Positions 24,177 through 33,003 of a DNA stretch of 35,068 bases are shown here, piece after piece. A program made the translations under genes and the position numbers. How positions within the stretch are numbered: position 1 is the first letter of the stretch; every line of letters starts with the position of its first letter. The notes beneath the pieces were generated by a model, which worked only from the letters and a program-made list of their open reading frames with translations, was not told the DNA's origin and ran no database searches. The DNA is from Indibacter alkaliphilus LW1 (GTDB taxonomy: Bacteria; Bacteroidota; Bacteroidia; Cytophagales; Cyclobacteriaceae). The stretch is taken from positions 234,376 to 269,443 of the forward strand of contig NZ_ALWO02000045.1 of NCBI RefSeq assembly GCF_000295935.2. Direction: 5' to 3'.

Positions 24177-24365
24177 CGTCATTCTGAACGCAGTGAAGAA
24201 TCTCCCACTATTAAGGGAAAGAGATCTCCCGCAATGCTGCGGGACAGGCTTTCATCTCCGCAAGCTCCGATTACCATTGGCAGAAACGTACGTCACTCTG
24301 ACGAAGGAAGAGTCTCCCATTGTTTAGGAGATGCTTCGACTCCGCAAGCTCCGCTCAGCATGACG
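24177..24365. repeat. cgtcattctgaa / cagcatgacg repeat block
   Basis: cgtcattctgaacgcagtga (from about 24177) and cgtcactctgacgaagga (from about 24290) are two diverged copies, each running into a gaatctccc/gagtctccc segment. The block closes with ccgctcagcatgacg in inverted orientation (near 24350-24365). It also includes cccgcaatgctgcggg, a short perfect hairpin. Repeats of this look are common between genes in Bacteroidota. Confidence 0.6.
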
Positions 24366-24455
24366 CGTAATTTTGTCATTCCCTTTCTTTAAATGCAAAA
24401 TTTTAAAACCTCGGCATGACAAGGCAAAGCCTTCCTCTCTCTTGCCCGTAAAATT

Positions 24456-24545
24456 CGCTTAACGCTTAACGCTTAACGCTTAACATTTAACTCTAAATTT
24501 TTCACTCTTCATTATTCACTTTTTCATCCTTCATCCTTCATCCTT
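24456..24545. repeat. Period-7 arrays cgcttaa x4 and catcctt x3
   Basis: cgcttaa starts at 24456, 24463, 24470 and 24477, followed by catttaa and ctctaaa in the same register. ttcactc, ttcatta, ttcactt follow (24501-24521), then catcctt at 24525, 24532 and 24539. Confidence 0.85.
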
Positions 24546-24747
24546 TCTATATCCCTTCCCTGTTTTTGGCGAAAACCTTAATTCACCATTGACCTTCCCT
24601 CGGCCAAAAAATACCACCGCCATCATCCATAAATCCCTGAGTTACACCCAGGGCTATTCAAAGTTCGATCACTTCGTGATCAGAAGCACCCTTCATAGTT
24701 TTTTGTTAGTTAGAAATGAAGGAGCAAGTTTGAAAATTGCTCAGACC

Positions 24748-24812
24748 TTTTAACCTTTAACAATTAACCTTTAACAAATCCAGTTAATCAATTAATCAAT
24801 TCCACAATTCCC
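24748..24812. repeat. Heptamer x4 then octamer x4 array
   Basis: ttttaac, ctttaac, aattaac, ctttaac (24748-24775), a 5-bp spacer, then cagttaat, caattaat, caattcca, caattccc (24781-24812). The order matches the arrays at 732-889 and 2412-2530, although this copy lies 20 kb away and next to a different operon. Confidence 0.85.
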
Positions 24813-24831
24813 TAATAAACCCTTCTTTCCC

Positions 24832-24870
24832 AAAAAAAAGCGCCCCATGGTGTGTGGGGAGCGGGGCGCT
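24832..24870 (-). terminator. Rho-independent terminator of susD
   Basis: The minus-strand stem agcgcccc/ggggcgct (24839-24846 and 24863-24870) with a 16-nt loop is followed by eight T on the minus strand (A run at 24832-24839). It lies 26 bp downstream of the susD stop. Confidence 0.85.
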
Positions 24871-24895
24871 ATAAAAAAATATGGGGATAGACAAC

Positions 24896-26266
24896 TTAAT
24901 TGCTCCTGTCGTTTTGGGATACTCCCGAATAATCCAGCTCTTCCTGCGGAATAGGGTATACATACCTGTTACTCCCTGGAGGCAACTGAAAGGTTTCCCC
25001 ACCAATTTCCCTGACCAAGGTCTTTGCAAAACGGCTGTCTCTGTTCAACCTTCTCAGATCTGTCCATCTTAGCCCCCTAAATACCAATTCCTTCCGTCTT
25101 TCCAGTAAAACCGTTTCCAGCGCCTCCGCAGGGTCATTGATGGAATAAGGCTCAAATGTCCCTTCCTCATAGCGGCTTACTAGAAACTGATTCAGCAAGC
25201 CCAATCCATCCGCTACTTTTCCGTTCCTCACTTTGGCTTCTGCTGCCGTTAGCATCACTTCTCCTACCGACAACCCTGAAAAGGCATTCACAGATCCGGT
25301 AAAATGCCCTCTGAAAGTATAGTTCATTGGACCTCTTTCCAGAAAATAGACTTGCTTCCTTAGATCATGTTCACCGTAACTTTTGATCAGTGTACTGTCA
25401 ATAAATGTCCTGGCATTGGTGGTGAAATTATAGTTGATCATCTGACTGTGAAACAGCACCTCATTATTCAGCTGTGAAATAGGAAAGGGGAGTCCCTCCT
25501 GAATTTGGTTCAGGTCAAGTAAATGATCCTTAATAGCCAAAGACTGCATGGCCGCATTTTCAGCAGCAGCATAATCCTCCATGGAAAGAAATACCCTGGC
25601 CTTCATGGCCCAAGCGGATGCTTTGGAGGGCCTGCTATATACCTGTGGAAGGTTGGGGAGTTTTTCTATTGCCAGATCCAGGTCTTCCAGTACCTGAGCA
25701 TAACATACGCCTACAGAAGACCTGGGCAATACCTGATCAATCTCAGGACTCAACCTAAGGATGATCCCATCAGCTGCATTATTACCACCTGGCTCATAGG
25801 GTGGAGCAAACACCTGAAGTAGATCATAGAAAGCCTTCGCCCTGTAGAAATGGGCACTCCCGATGACATTGTCCAGCCTGCTTCTTTCTTCGGCTGTACT
25901 GGGTACTATTTTTTCACTCTCAAAAAGCACCACATTGGAAGCGAATACCTGCCTATACGGATTCGTCCAATCACCGGATAGAGGAGTGTCAAACACCTCT
26001 TCCTTCCAGAGATAGGCATTCCTCTCGGCGACGGTATTGTATGAAGCGTAGCCAAGATCATCTGTCCATACATCATCCGAACCAATCAGCCACATACCCG
26101 GTGAAGTATTCATACTGCCGGTTTGGCTATTGTCTAAGAGACCCTGAAGGTCAGCTATACTTTGGGGAACGACAAGATTTTTCCTGGGACGTTCGTCCAA
26201 AAACTCCTCACATCCCATGCATACCGCAAGGCAGAGGACCATTATGATTTGAATAGTTTTTTTCAT
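24896..26266 (-). CDS. SusD/RagB family outer-membrane lipoprotein
   Basis: About 456 residues from the ATG at 26266. MKKTIQIIMVLCLAVCMGC is a lipoprotein signal with lipobox cysteine C19. FLDERPRKNLVVPQS is the usual SusD opening; residues about 60-300 carry TPR-like helices (FYRAKAFYDLLQVFAPPYEP, SKASAWAMKARVFLSM), and the end has RRKELVFRGLRWTDLRRLN, typical of the family. SusD lids capture substrate above the SusC channel. The frame is open to 26329 but that start would bury the signal peptide. It is separated from susC by 766 bp, far more than usual for this pair. Confidence 0.95.
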   Translation of the reverse strand: MKKTIQIIMVLCLAVCMGCEEFLDERPRKNLVVPQSIADLQGLLDNSQTGSMNTSPGMWLIGSDDVWTDDLGYASYNTVAERNAYLWKEEVFDTPLSGDWTNPYRQVFASNVVLFESEKIVPSTAEERSRLDNVIGSAHFYRAKAFYDLLQVFAPPYEPGGNNAADGIILRLSPEIDQVLPRSSVGVCYAQVLEDLDLAIEKLPNLPQVYSRPSKASAWAMKARVFLSMEDYAAAENAAMQSLAIKDHLLDLNQIQEGLPFPISQLNNEVLFHSQMINYNFTTNARTFIDSTLIKSYGEHDLRKQVYFLERGPMNYTFRGHFTGSVNAFSGLSVGEVMLTAAEAKVRNGKVADGLGLLNQFLVSRYEEGTFEPYSINDPAEALETVLLERRKELVFRGLRWTDLRRLNRDSRFAKTLVREIGGETFQLPPGSNRYVYPIPQEELDYSGVSQNDRSN

Positions 26267-26524
26267 GATATTTTCTGTTTTTAAAGACAGGGAGGCCGGG
26301 AGGCTTTTGAATTTCCCGGCACTCCCCATCAGGGCTGCCGTGTAGTTTCGTCACCTTCTGTGTCTCCGAAAGCTACATTTGGGTTCATTATCAACGTTTC
26401 ACCTTTAATTATGAGAAAAGATTCCGACAGCCATATTGTTGTTTAATTAAACTGTTCCTTAATTTTCTACTTAAATCCCTGGTATCAATATCCACTAATA
26501 TCTAATAGTATCCAGTACCCCCAA

Positions 26525-26970
26525 TTCGCCGAAGCCATATCCCGAATCGCTTCACTCTCGGGACCTCCGCTAAAGCTCCGGTTTCTATTTATTTCGCGAA
26601 GCATATTTCTATCATATTTCCACCTTTACTACTGGTATCAATATCCATTAGTAACTTTCCGCCGTGGCGGATCTAATATCCATTAATATCTTTTTCCTAT
26701 CTCGGGACCTCCGCTAAAGCTCCGGTTTCCATATATTTCGCCGAAGGCATATCCCGAATCGCTTCACTCTCGGGACCTCCGCTAAAGCTCCGGTTTCAAT
26801 TTATTTCGCGAAGCATATTTCTATCTTGTTTCAACCTTTTCTACAGGTACCAATATCCATTAGTATCAATTAGTATCTACTAATATCCAATAGTATCCAG
26901 TACCCCCATTTCGCCGAAGGCATATCCCGAATCGCTTCACTCTCGGGACCTCCGCTAAAGCTCCGGTTTC
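26525..26970. repeat. Four copies of a 60-bp mosaic repeat downstream of susC
   Basis: Full copies at about 26525-26583, 26739-26797 and 26912-26970, and a partial copy at 26701-26730. Each full copy runs cgccgaagg, catatcccgaatcgcttc, actctcgggacctccgct, aaagctccggtttc. The arms cccga and tcggg can pair. Two more diverged copies lie upstream of susC (30343-30401, 30526-30583), where the second arm has changed to cagaa and pairing is lost. Confidence 0.88.
26847..26904. repeat. Decamer array TATCNNNTAR x5
   Basis: taccaa is followed by tatccattag, tatcaattag, tatctactaa, tatccaatag, tatccagtac, all in a 10-bp register. Sister arrays lie at 26483-26517 (3 units), 30417-30471 and 30587-30641 (5 units each), and a broken one at 26634-26695 interrupted by the hairpin ccgcc-gt-ggcgg. 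Confidence 0.85.
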
Positions 26971-26986
26971 AATTTATTTCGCGAAG

Positions 26987-27030
26987 CATATTTCCACCAT
27001 ATTACTATCATATTTCCACCATATTTCCAT
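26987..27030. repeat. 11-mer array x4 abutting the susC stop
   Basis: catatttccac, catattactat, catatttccac, catatttccat in exact 11-bp register, ending 2 bp before the susC stop codon (minus-strand TAA at 27033-27035). Confidence 0.88.
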
Positions 27031-27032
27031 CC

Positions 27033-30000
27033 TTAAAAATCCACCCTAACTCCAAATGCAAAACTCCTCAGCGCATTATCAATCCTATAATCCGGATCCA
27101 TAAACCTGTCATTCTTCCTCCAGATGACGCCCAGCTGATTGGCATAACCATACAGCTCAGCTCGCTCAAATGGCAGTCGGGCAAACTTGCTGCGCTCAAA
27201 CACATAGGATAGCCGCACATCCTGTAACCTGATATGGTCTCCCCTGAATACATTGATTTCTGAATTGATATATACAAAGTCCCTAAAGAAGTTAGAAGCT
27301 GCAGGGACACTGGGAACATTGGTCACCAATTCATCTCCAGGTTGTTGCCACCTTTGACTGTATTCAGTAGGCTGTAACCTGCCAGAATACAGGTTTCCAT
27401 AGTTTATAGGATCTCCCCTGAAATAGTAATCCATTCTATAACTGATATTTACAGAAACCGAAAAACCTCCGTAGGAAAAATCATTCCTGATTGCTCCAAA
27501 AGTCTGGGGTCTGTCAGAACCGAAAAACACCATATCTTCCACAGCTGTTTGAGAGTATACAGCAGAATGATTGGCACTCGGTTCCCCATCCAATACACCC
27601 CTTGGAGCTCCGTTATCCGGATCTAATCCTCCCCAGGCCAAAGCAAAGACAGAGTTTAGGGGAAAACCTTCTCTTGGTTGTGGCCTAAACCCAGGGTTCC
27701 CTGCTCCATAAGAAAAGTATTGATTGATTGATGCTTCATTTTCGTACCGGGTTACTTTGTCCACTGTACGGCTCAATAGGAAAAATGACCTCCAGTTAAA
27801 CTTACCCCGGATATTATGGGTGCTCACCTCAAAATCAAAGCCCCTGGTCCTCATGTCAGCAAAATTCCCGGTGAAACTGGTGACTCCACTGGTGCTGGGG
27901 AACATTCTCGTTCCTATCAGATCACTGGCATTCTTGACGAAATATTCAAAACTGCCCCTTATCCTGCTATTGCGGCTTTCAAACTCAGCTCCAATATTGG
28001 TGATGCCGATCCTTTCCCATCTCAACTCAGGATTCGGAGGATTGACAATTTGTAAAAATTGAAGACCGCTAAGCGCATTCTGGCCACCTGAGGAAATCCT
28101 GGCTGTAGTAAAGGCACTTAAACTTGGGTCTATATTGCCATTGTATCCATAGGTTGTTTTCAGGCGGAGATATGGCAGCCAGTCCACATTATAGAATTTT
28201 TCATTGCTGATTACCCATCCTCCGCCTACTGACCACAAGGGGACCCACTTCTGGTTGGCACTCACACCAAACAGGTTCGATGCATCCCTACGGGCAGAAG
28301 CAGTCAAAGTGTACCTTTTTTTGTAAGAATAACTGGCATTGGAAAATCCCGATACAAACCTGTCTATTACCCCACTGTGACTCGCTCCGGAAGGAATATT
28401 CAAAAGTATATTATTGGCAAATTGGTTGAACCGGGTATTCAGGTTCACTGGTAGGCTGGTCCCATACATGTCATCATAGCCATAGTACCGGGCAGTATTT
28501 CCAAGACTTTGAAAATCCCGCACTTCCCAGCCTGCCAAGGCCACTACCTCATGACCCGATGCCCAGCTTTTTTGATAATCCAGCTTTAGCCTCAGGTTAT
28601 GGCTATAGGCACTACTCTCCCCAAGGTTGAAGATTTCTCCCTCAGGCACCTCCCTGATCACATTTCCATTGGCAGGATCGATTCGGGAAAATGTATTGAT
28701 CAGGTTTCTGGTAAAGTAACTGTCGGCAGCGTGAAGCTCTTTGTTCCTTCCCTGATTGTTCCAATATTGATAGGAGGCCTCGGCCCTTAATCCATCCAGT
28801 ATTTTATAGCCTACAAGAAAGTTTAACCTCAGGTCATTTTGAACCTGCCTGTTCAGGTAATTGCCCTGCTCTTCCAAGGGCCTGTAGGCCCAATCCAATA
28901 AGCCCAATCCGGGTGCAGCAGCCACAAAAGTACTCCTGTAATCCACAGGCAACATGGCAGGATTTCCATCACTGTCGGAAAGGCTGGCGTAGGGTGAATA
29001 CACTCCTTGTGGCAATTGGCTCCTCTGTTCCCTATTGCCCAAAGTATAGTACATGCCGGCTCCTATATCCAGCCTTTGGTTGAGTAGACTCCAACTGTTT
29101 TGACTATTGATGGTCAGCCTGCTGTTACTTTGGTCCACTACCGATTCACGGTTGCTGTCATATCCTACTGAGGTTTGGTACCTGTGGTATTCTCCTCCCC
29201 CTGATACATTGATGGAATATTGCCTGTTCAAGGCAGGTCTGTAGTAGTACCTCTCCAGATCCCTTCTGATATCGCTGGATCGGTGCTGTTCAAGCCTCCG
29301 CGCTGTTTCAGCCTGACTGATCACACCATCCCTTCCCAAGATCATGGTTTCTACAGCCGGAGGCAGTATAAGCCTTTGGGGAGAATTCTCTCTTGCGGTA
29401 TAAAATCCCCTGCCAAACAGCTCCTGCTCGAAGTCCACAAACTCATCCAGTCCCATCATCTGCCTGTGGAACAGATCAGGTTGCTCGATCAGGTTATAAT
29501 TGCTGTTGATACTGACCTTGGGACTTCCGGCTTTTCCCCTTTTAGTAGTGATGACAATCACCCCATTACCGGCCCTGGCTCCCCAGATAGAGGCAGCTGC
29601 GGCATCTTTCAGGACAGTGATGCTTTCCACATCATTAGGGTTGATGTTTTCCAAAGGCCCGTCATAAGGAAAATTATCGATGATAATAAGCGGATCCCTA
29701 TTGGCAAAAATGGTACTATTGCCCCTGACCTGTACCCCTTCAAGACCACCTCTATTGTTTCGGGCAAACAGGACTCCCGGGCTGATATCCTCAATCCTGT
29801 CCAGGATATTGGTACTGACCCGCCTGTTGACCAAGGTTTCATCCAGTTGGACAAAAGAGCCTGTCGACCGTTCGCGGGGCAGCTGCTGATAACCCGTGGA
29901 TACCACCTCTATGGCACTCAGGCTGATGCCATCTTCCTCCAGACTGATTTCCAGTGTTCCGGAGAAGGGGATAGAGACGGCCACTTCCTTGGAATCGTAA

Positions 30001-30230
30001 CCTATATAGGACACCTCCAGTACAGCTTCCCCAAGAGGAAGGGACAGACTGAAGTTTCCGTCAATATCACTGATGGTTCCAGTATTGCTGTTCTTGAGCA
30101 ATATATTCGCTCCGGGTATTCCCGTACCATCCTTGGAAAGTATCCTTCCTTCCAAAGTGCTTCTGTCAGTTTGGCCAATCACCCAAAAAATTTGGGCAAA
30201 GCACAGCCACAAGAGTAGAATTCTTCTCAT
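27033..30230 (-). CDS. SusC/RagA family TonB-linked outer-membrane protein
   Basis: 1065 residues. The signal peptide MRRILLLWLCFAQIFWVIGQ is followed by a carboxypeptidase-like regulatory domain (about 22-105, LEGRILSKDGTGIPGANILL), then the plug (about 115-230) with the SusC signature GVQVRGNSTIF, PLIIIDNFPYDG, NPNDVESITVLKDAAAASIW and GARAGNGVIVITTKRGK, and a 22-strand barrel ending in RSFAFGVRVDF. It imports substrate captured by the SusD partner, powered by TonB. No STN/anti-sigma interaction domain is seen. It lies downstream of the TlpA-like gene and upstream of susD on the same strand, with repeat-filled gaps on both sides. Confidence 0.96.
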   Translation of the reverse strand: MRRILLLWLCFAQIFWVIGQTDRSTLEGRILSKDGTGIPGANILLKNSNTGTISDIDGNFSLSLPLGEAVLEVSYIGYDSKEVAVSIPFSGTLEISLEEDGISLSAIEVVSTGYQQLPRERSTGSFVQLDETLVNRRVSTNILDRIEDISPGVLFARNNRGGLEGVQVRGNSTIFANRDPLIIIDNFPYDGPLENINPNDVESITVLKDAAAASIWGARAGNGVIVITTKRGKAGSPKVSINSNYNLIEQPDLFHRQMMGLDEFVDFEQELFGRGFYTARENSPQRLILPPAVETMILGRDGVISQAETARRLEQHRSSDIRRDLERYYYRPALNRQYSINVSGGGEYHRYQTSVGYDSNRESVVDQSNSRLTINSQNSWSLLNQRLDIGAGMYYTLGNREQRSQLPQGVYSPYASLSDSDGNPAMLPVDYRSTFVAAAPGLGLLDWAYRPLEEQGNYLNRQVQNDLRLNFLVGYKILDGLRAEASYQYWNNQGRNKELHAADSYFTRNLINTFSRIDPANGNVIREVPEGEIFNLGESSAYSHNLRLKLDYQKSWASGHEVVALAGWEVRDFQSLGNTARYYGYDDMYGTSLPVNLNTRFNQFANNILLNIPSGASHSGVIDRFVSGFSNASYSYKKRYTLTASARRDASNLFGVSANQKWVPLWSVGGGWVISNEKFYNVDWLPYLRLKTTYGYNGNIDPSLSAFTTARISSGGQNALSGLQFLQIVNPPNPELRWERIGITNIGAEFESRNSRIRGSFEYFVKNASDLIGTRMFPSTSGVTSFTGNFADMRTRGFDFEVSTHNIRGKFNWRSFFLLSRTVDKVTRYENEASINQYFSYGAGNPGFRPQPREGFPLNSVFALAWGGLDPDNGAPRGVLDGEPSANHSAVYSQTAVEDMVFFGSDRPQTFGAIRNDFSYGGFSVSVNISYRMDYYFRGDPINYGNLYSGRLQPTEYSQRWQQPGDELVTNVPSVPAASNFFRDFVYINSEINVFRGDHIRLQDVRLSYVFERSKFARLPFERAELYGYANQLGVIWRKNDRFMDPDYRIDNALRSFAFGVRVDF

Positions 30231-30692
30231 CTTTTTTTATGGTTTATTATGTGTTTGGGTATTTCTTTTATTTCCTCATTCTCCCCTCAGTATCCATTAA
30301 AATCTAGGGTTCCATGTATCTCTGCATTCATGATTCATATATTTCGCGCAGCATATCCCGAATCACTTCCCCCTCAGAACCTCTGCTAAAGCTCCGGTTT
30401 CTACTTAAATCCCTGGTATCAATATCCATCAGTATCCACCAGTATCTATCAATATCAATTAGTATCCACTACCCCTATATCGCCGAAGGCATATTTCTAT
30501 TTATTTCGCGCAGCATATTTCAATCATATCCCGAATCACTTCCCCCTCAGAACCTCAGCTAAAGCTCCGGTTTCTACTTAAATCCCTGGTATCAATATCT
30601 ATTAATATCCACCAGTATCTATCAATATCAATTAGTATCCACTACCCCTATATCGCCGAAGGCATATTTCTATTTATTTCGCGAAGCATATT
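30231..30692. other. Repeat-filled gap between TlpA-like gene and susC
   Basis: No gene in 462 bp. It contains decamer arrays (30417-30471, 30587-30641), two diverged mosaic copies (30343-30401, 30526-30583) and three cgccgaaggcatatttc/tttcgcgcagcatattt segments. A 170-bp block is present twice (about 30343-30515 and 30526-30690) with very few differences, indicating a recent duplication. Confidence 0.75.
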
Positions 30693-32246
30693 TCAATTTA
30701 TATTTCTCGCCTCCATTAAAAGCCTCTCCAACTCATCCAAATCCCTTGGCGTCCCGGCAAAACTGTATAACTTCCCATCCTTATCCACTACCATTAGCGT
30801 AGGGAAGCCATTGACTTTATAATGCTTCAAAAATGGATGCTCAGTCCTTTTACCTATATAGAAATTGTGGCCCTCTGGCGAAGTGTACTTCCCTTCGGAC
30901 ACACTCTTTTTCCAGCGCTCCTCACTGCTCTCCACATTGATGGATAGAATCTCTACATCCTCTATGGAAGCCAGGCGCTCTTTCAGAGGCTTTAAGGTAG
31001 TCTTGTACAACATCAGGCAGGGCTGACAGCCGGTAAACCAAAAGTCCAGCAAGAGGACTTTGCCCTTAAACTCGTCCAAAGCAACCGTCTCCCCATCTAT
31101 TGATTTCATTTTCAGCTCAGGCAATTCCTGACCAAGGGCATTACTCAGAAGAAGTTCTTCCAATAGCACACGGTGTTCAGGCTTGGTGACATGCTCCAAC
31201 GTTTTATTGAGTTTAAAATCAATATCTTTTTGGTGTTTAAAACCCAATCCAAAGAAGTTAATCAGCAGGTGGTTTCTAAGTTCTCCGCTATGCCTTTCAA
31301 AAAGAATGTCAAAAGCTTCCTTTTCCTCATAGATAGAGGCTACCTTAGCATGGTAGACCAGCATATCCTGATAATCAGCTGAGGAAAGCTTTACTTCTTC
31401 GGATATATCCAATTCAGGAAGTTCATGAATGTATTTCCAATAGAGCTTTTCCATTTCAGGAGATTTTCCAAACATGCCTGAATGCATATGGAATCTCATG
31501 TAATGGGATAAATACGGTCCAGCTAGAATATCTGCTTCAAGAATCCTATACAACTGATCCGGAATTTGCCCTTGATAGCTTTCTAAGATTTTTAAACCAG
31601 GGGGTTGATTATCAATTTGGGATAGATTCTCTTTCCAATATTGGGAAAGGTCTTCGAAATCAGTAATTTGAAATTTTTTATAAGGACTGTGGTTTTCCGC
31701 TGCCTTTATTTCTTCTAAAACTTTTTCGTCCCCTAGGTAGGTGTTTTTATCATATGTGACTATACCTGTGGGTTTTAAATTGTTTTTTCGTTTTACTTCC
31801 TGCCTTATTTGATGCTGAACATCAAATTGCTTGGCATGGGAGCCCATATAATATCGGTCCATTTTCATTTGGTCAACCTGCAAATACAGACTGTCTCCGG
31901 GTAGTATGATGTACCTGTCTAGTATATTGTTTCTTTTATCTTGTAAAGACAGATAGGCAGGTTTATCGAGATCTAGCTCCAAGTAAAACAACTGAGTATC
32001 AGGTCCAGTCCCATGAAAAAATGATGTTTCTTTAACTGGTATTTTGAAATTCTCATTAGTCCCTAGAGAATTTAATTTTCCGTAGTATTCTCTGTGTAGG
32101 GTTACAGATATTTCCTCCCAAGGCCTGTCAGTTATGATTTCCCCATAGATATATACAGGTTTTGTTTGGGAGATTCCGGAGAGGTGAATTGCCAATACAA
32201 ATATTACTGTCAAAAATGGTTTTTTGGTTTTTAGATAGGAAGGCAC
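30693..32246 (-). CDS. TlpA-type thiol-disulfide oxidoreductase, secreted
   Basis: About 517 residues from a proposed GTG at 32246. The segment KTKKPFLTVIFVLAIHLSGISQ (in two parts KTKKPFLTVIF and VLAIHLSGISQ) is a signal peptide. An N-terminal DUF4369-like domain (about 30-110) is followed by a helical linker. A thioredoxin domain (about 365-517) holds C407-Q-P-C410, in FTGCQPC rather than the common WCxxC context, and the cis-proline P482 in NGFPTLMV. It probably reduces or protects periplasmic thiols for the SusCD system. The frame stays open 139 more codons upstream to an ATG at 32663 with no recognisable domain. GTG codons at 32246 and 32252 are the only good starts next to the signal peptide. 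Confidence 0.85.
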   Translation of the reverse strand: MPSYLKTKKPFLTVIFVLAIHLSGISQTKPVYIYGEIITDRPWEEISVTLHREYYGKLNSLGTNENFKIPVKETSFFHGTGPDTQLFYLELDLDKPAYLSLQDKRNNILDRYIILPGDSLYLQVDQMKMDRYYMGSHAKQFDVQHQIRQEVKRKNNLKPTGIVTYDKNTYLGDEKVLEEIKAAENHSPYKKFQITDFEDLSQYWKENLSQIDNQPPGLKILESYQGQIPDQLYRILEADILAGPYLSHYMRFHMHSGMFGKSPEMEKLYWKYIHELPELDISEEVKLSSADYQDMLVYHAKVASIYEEKEAFDILFERHSGELRNHLLINFFGLGFKHQKDIDFKLNKTLEHVTKPEHRVLLEELLLSNALGQELPELKMKSIDGETVALDEFKGKVLLLDFWFTGCQPCLMLYKTTLKPLKERLASIEDVEILSINVESSEERWKKSVSEGKYTSPEGHNFYIGKRTEHPFLKHYKVNGFPTLMVVDKDGKLYSFAGTPRDLDELERLLMEARNIN

Positions 32247-32663
32247 ACACACGTACCTACTTCCATCCTTAAGGGAATGTTTGCTGTATGCCAGCCCTTT
32301 GGTGCGCACCTTGGTAGATCGGAGAGAGGCCACAAAGAAATTTTCCTGGATCAAGTCCAAAGTAACCCGCACAGTAAGTGCCAAGGAAGCCAGCCAATGC
32401 ACGGCATTCAGGCTTCTTGGGTATTTGGATCCCAGAGCAGTAAGCGCCCTAAGCCTGACATAGGCTGGACAGCTATCGCTTGGATACAGCCAATTGCAAA
32501 CAGCTGAATAGATAAAGGATAATGGATTCCATCTGGATTTTGGATAATAGGATAGGGATTCCCCAAGCTTTTGCCGGTCTATCCTTTTCTTTCTGATCCC
32601 ATAGGATTTGCTTCGGTATAGGCATAGGAATGCCAGGAAGCAGCTTTTTAGATAAATTGCCAT
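32247..32663 (-). other. Open 139-codon extension upstream of the TlpA-like signal peptide
   Basis: In frame with the thioredoxin gene and free of stops from an ATG at 32663. The predicted peptide (MAIYLKSCFLAFLCLYRSKS, then RKKRIDRQ, KYPRSLNAVHWLASL and so on) has high cysteine, tryptophan and arginine content and looks like chance translation of another sequence. If it were translated, the signal peptide would become an internal membrane segment. It may be a relic of an inserted element. Confidence 0.4.
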
Positions 32664-32686
32664 TGTAGATTGAAGATTTAAGTTTG

Positions 32687-32720
32687 GACCTTTGATACCT
32701 TACGTGCGGTATCGAAGGTC
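32687..32720. repeat. 13-bp hairpin upstream of TlpA-like gene
   Basis: gacctttgatacc (32687-32699) and ggtatcgaaggtc (32708-32720) pair over 13 bp with one G-T wobble and an 8-nt loop. It lies 24 bp upstream of the ATG at 32663 on the minus strand. It could be an operator or an RNA hairpin in the leader. Confidence 0.6.
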
Positions 32721-32860
32721 TTTATAGACACATTTTGATTGAAGATTTAAGATTGAGACACGAGAGACGAGAGTCAAAGCCTGCCCCGATTATCGGGGAG
32801 ACAAGGGAATTCCATTAAGCAGGTTTTTGACCTACTTTTTGAGGATACAATTTTGAAATT

Positions 32861-33003
32861 TCCCAGTATTGGGATCAAACTGTCTTGTATCTTATGTCTA
32901 TCGTATTTATGACCTATCCTCTGCAGCGGATAGGATTACGGGGTGGATGGCTGGCCTGAAAAGGGAGTCTTGGTCTGTTGCGGATTAATATGCCAGCCCA
33001 TCC
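32861..33003 (+). other. Three consecutive hairpins, possible structured RNA
   Basis: tccca-gtat-tggga (32861-32874); cctatcc-tctgcagc-ggatagg (32913-32934); and ggatggctggc (32945-32955) with gccagcccatcc (32992-33003), a stem of 11 pairs with one bulged base. The region has no ORF. Structured non-coding RNA is possible but nothing matches a family I recognise. Confidence 0.35.

Larger units (their letters stand above)
23723..24838. other. Gene-free convergent region made of repeats and palindromes
   Basis: About 1.1 kb between the polysaccharide operon and susD. It holds three TGC/TGT-loop palindromes (23736-23817), a cttcagccgaaa..tttcgactaaag imperfect inverted repeat (about 23911-23937), the hairpin ccaccg..cggtgg (23957-23977), cgtcattctgaa/cagcatgac-type repeats (24177-24365), heptamer arrays (24456-24545) and a further heptamer-octamer array (24748-24812). 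ORFs crossing it are low-complexity and not credible. Confidence 0.7.
26267..27032. other. Repeat-filled gap between susC and susD
   Basis: No gene is visible in 766 bp. From 26475 it is a mosaic of decamer arrays (26483-26517, 26847-26904), four copies of a core with cccgaatcgcttcactctcg and ctccgctaaagctccggttt, stretches of tttcgcgaagcatatttc, and an 11-mer array at the end. The 26267-26474 part is ordinary AT-rich sequence and may hold the susD leader. Confidence 0.7.

Noticed and set aside
29220-30218. A 332-codon plus-strand ORF antisense to the SusC N-terminus
   Set aside because: It lies fully inside the strongly supported susC gene and its peptide has no recognisable domain; it is a shadow of the coding strand.
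24896-32246. A complete polysaccharide utilisation locus
   Set aside because: No glycoside hydrolase, lyase, sulfatase or peptidase is present, so the substrate of the SusCD pair cannot be stated.
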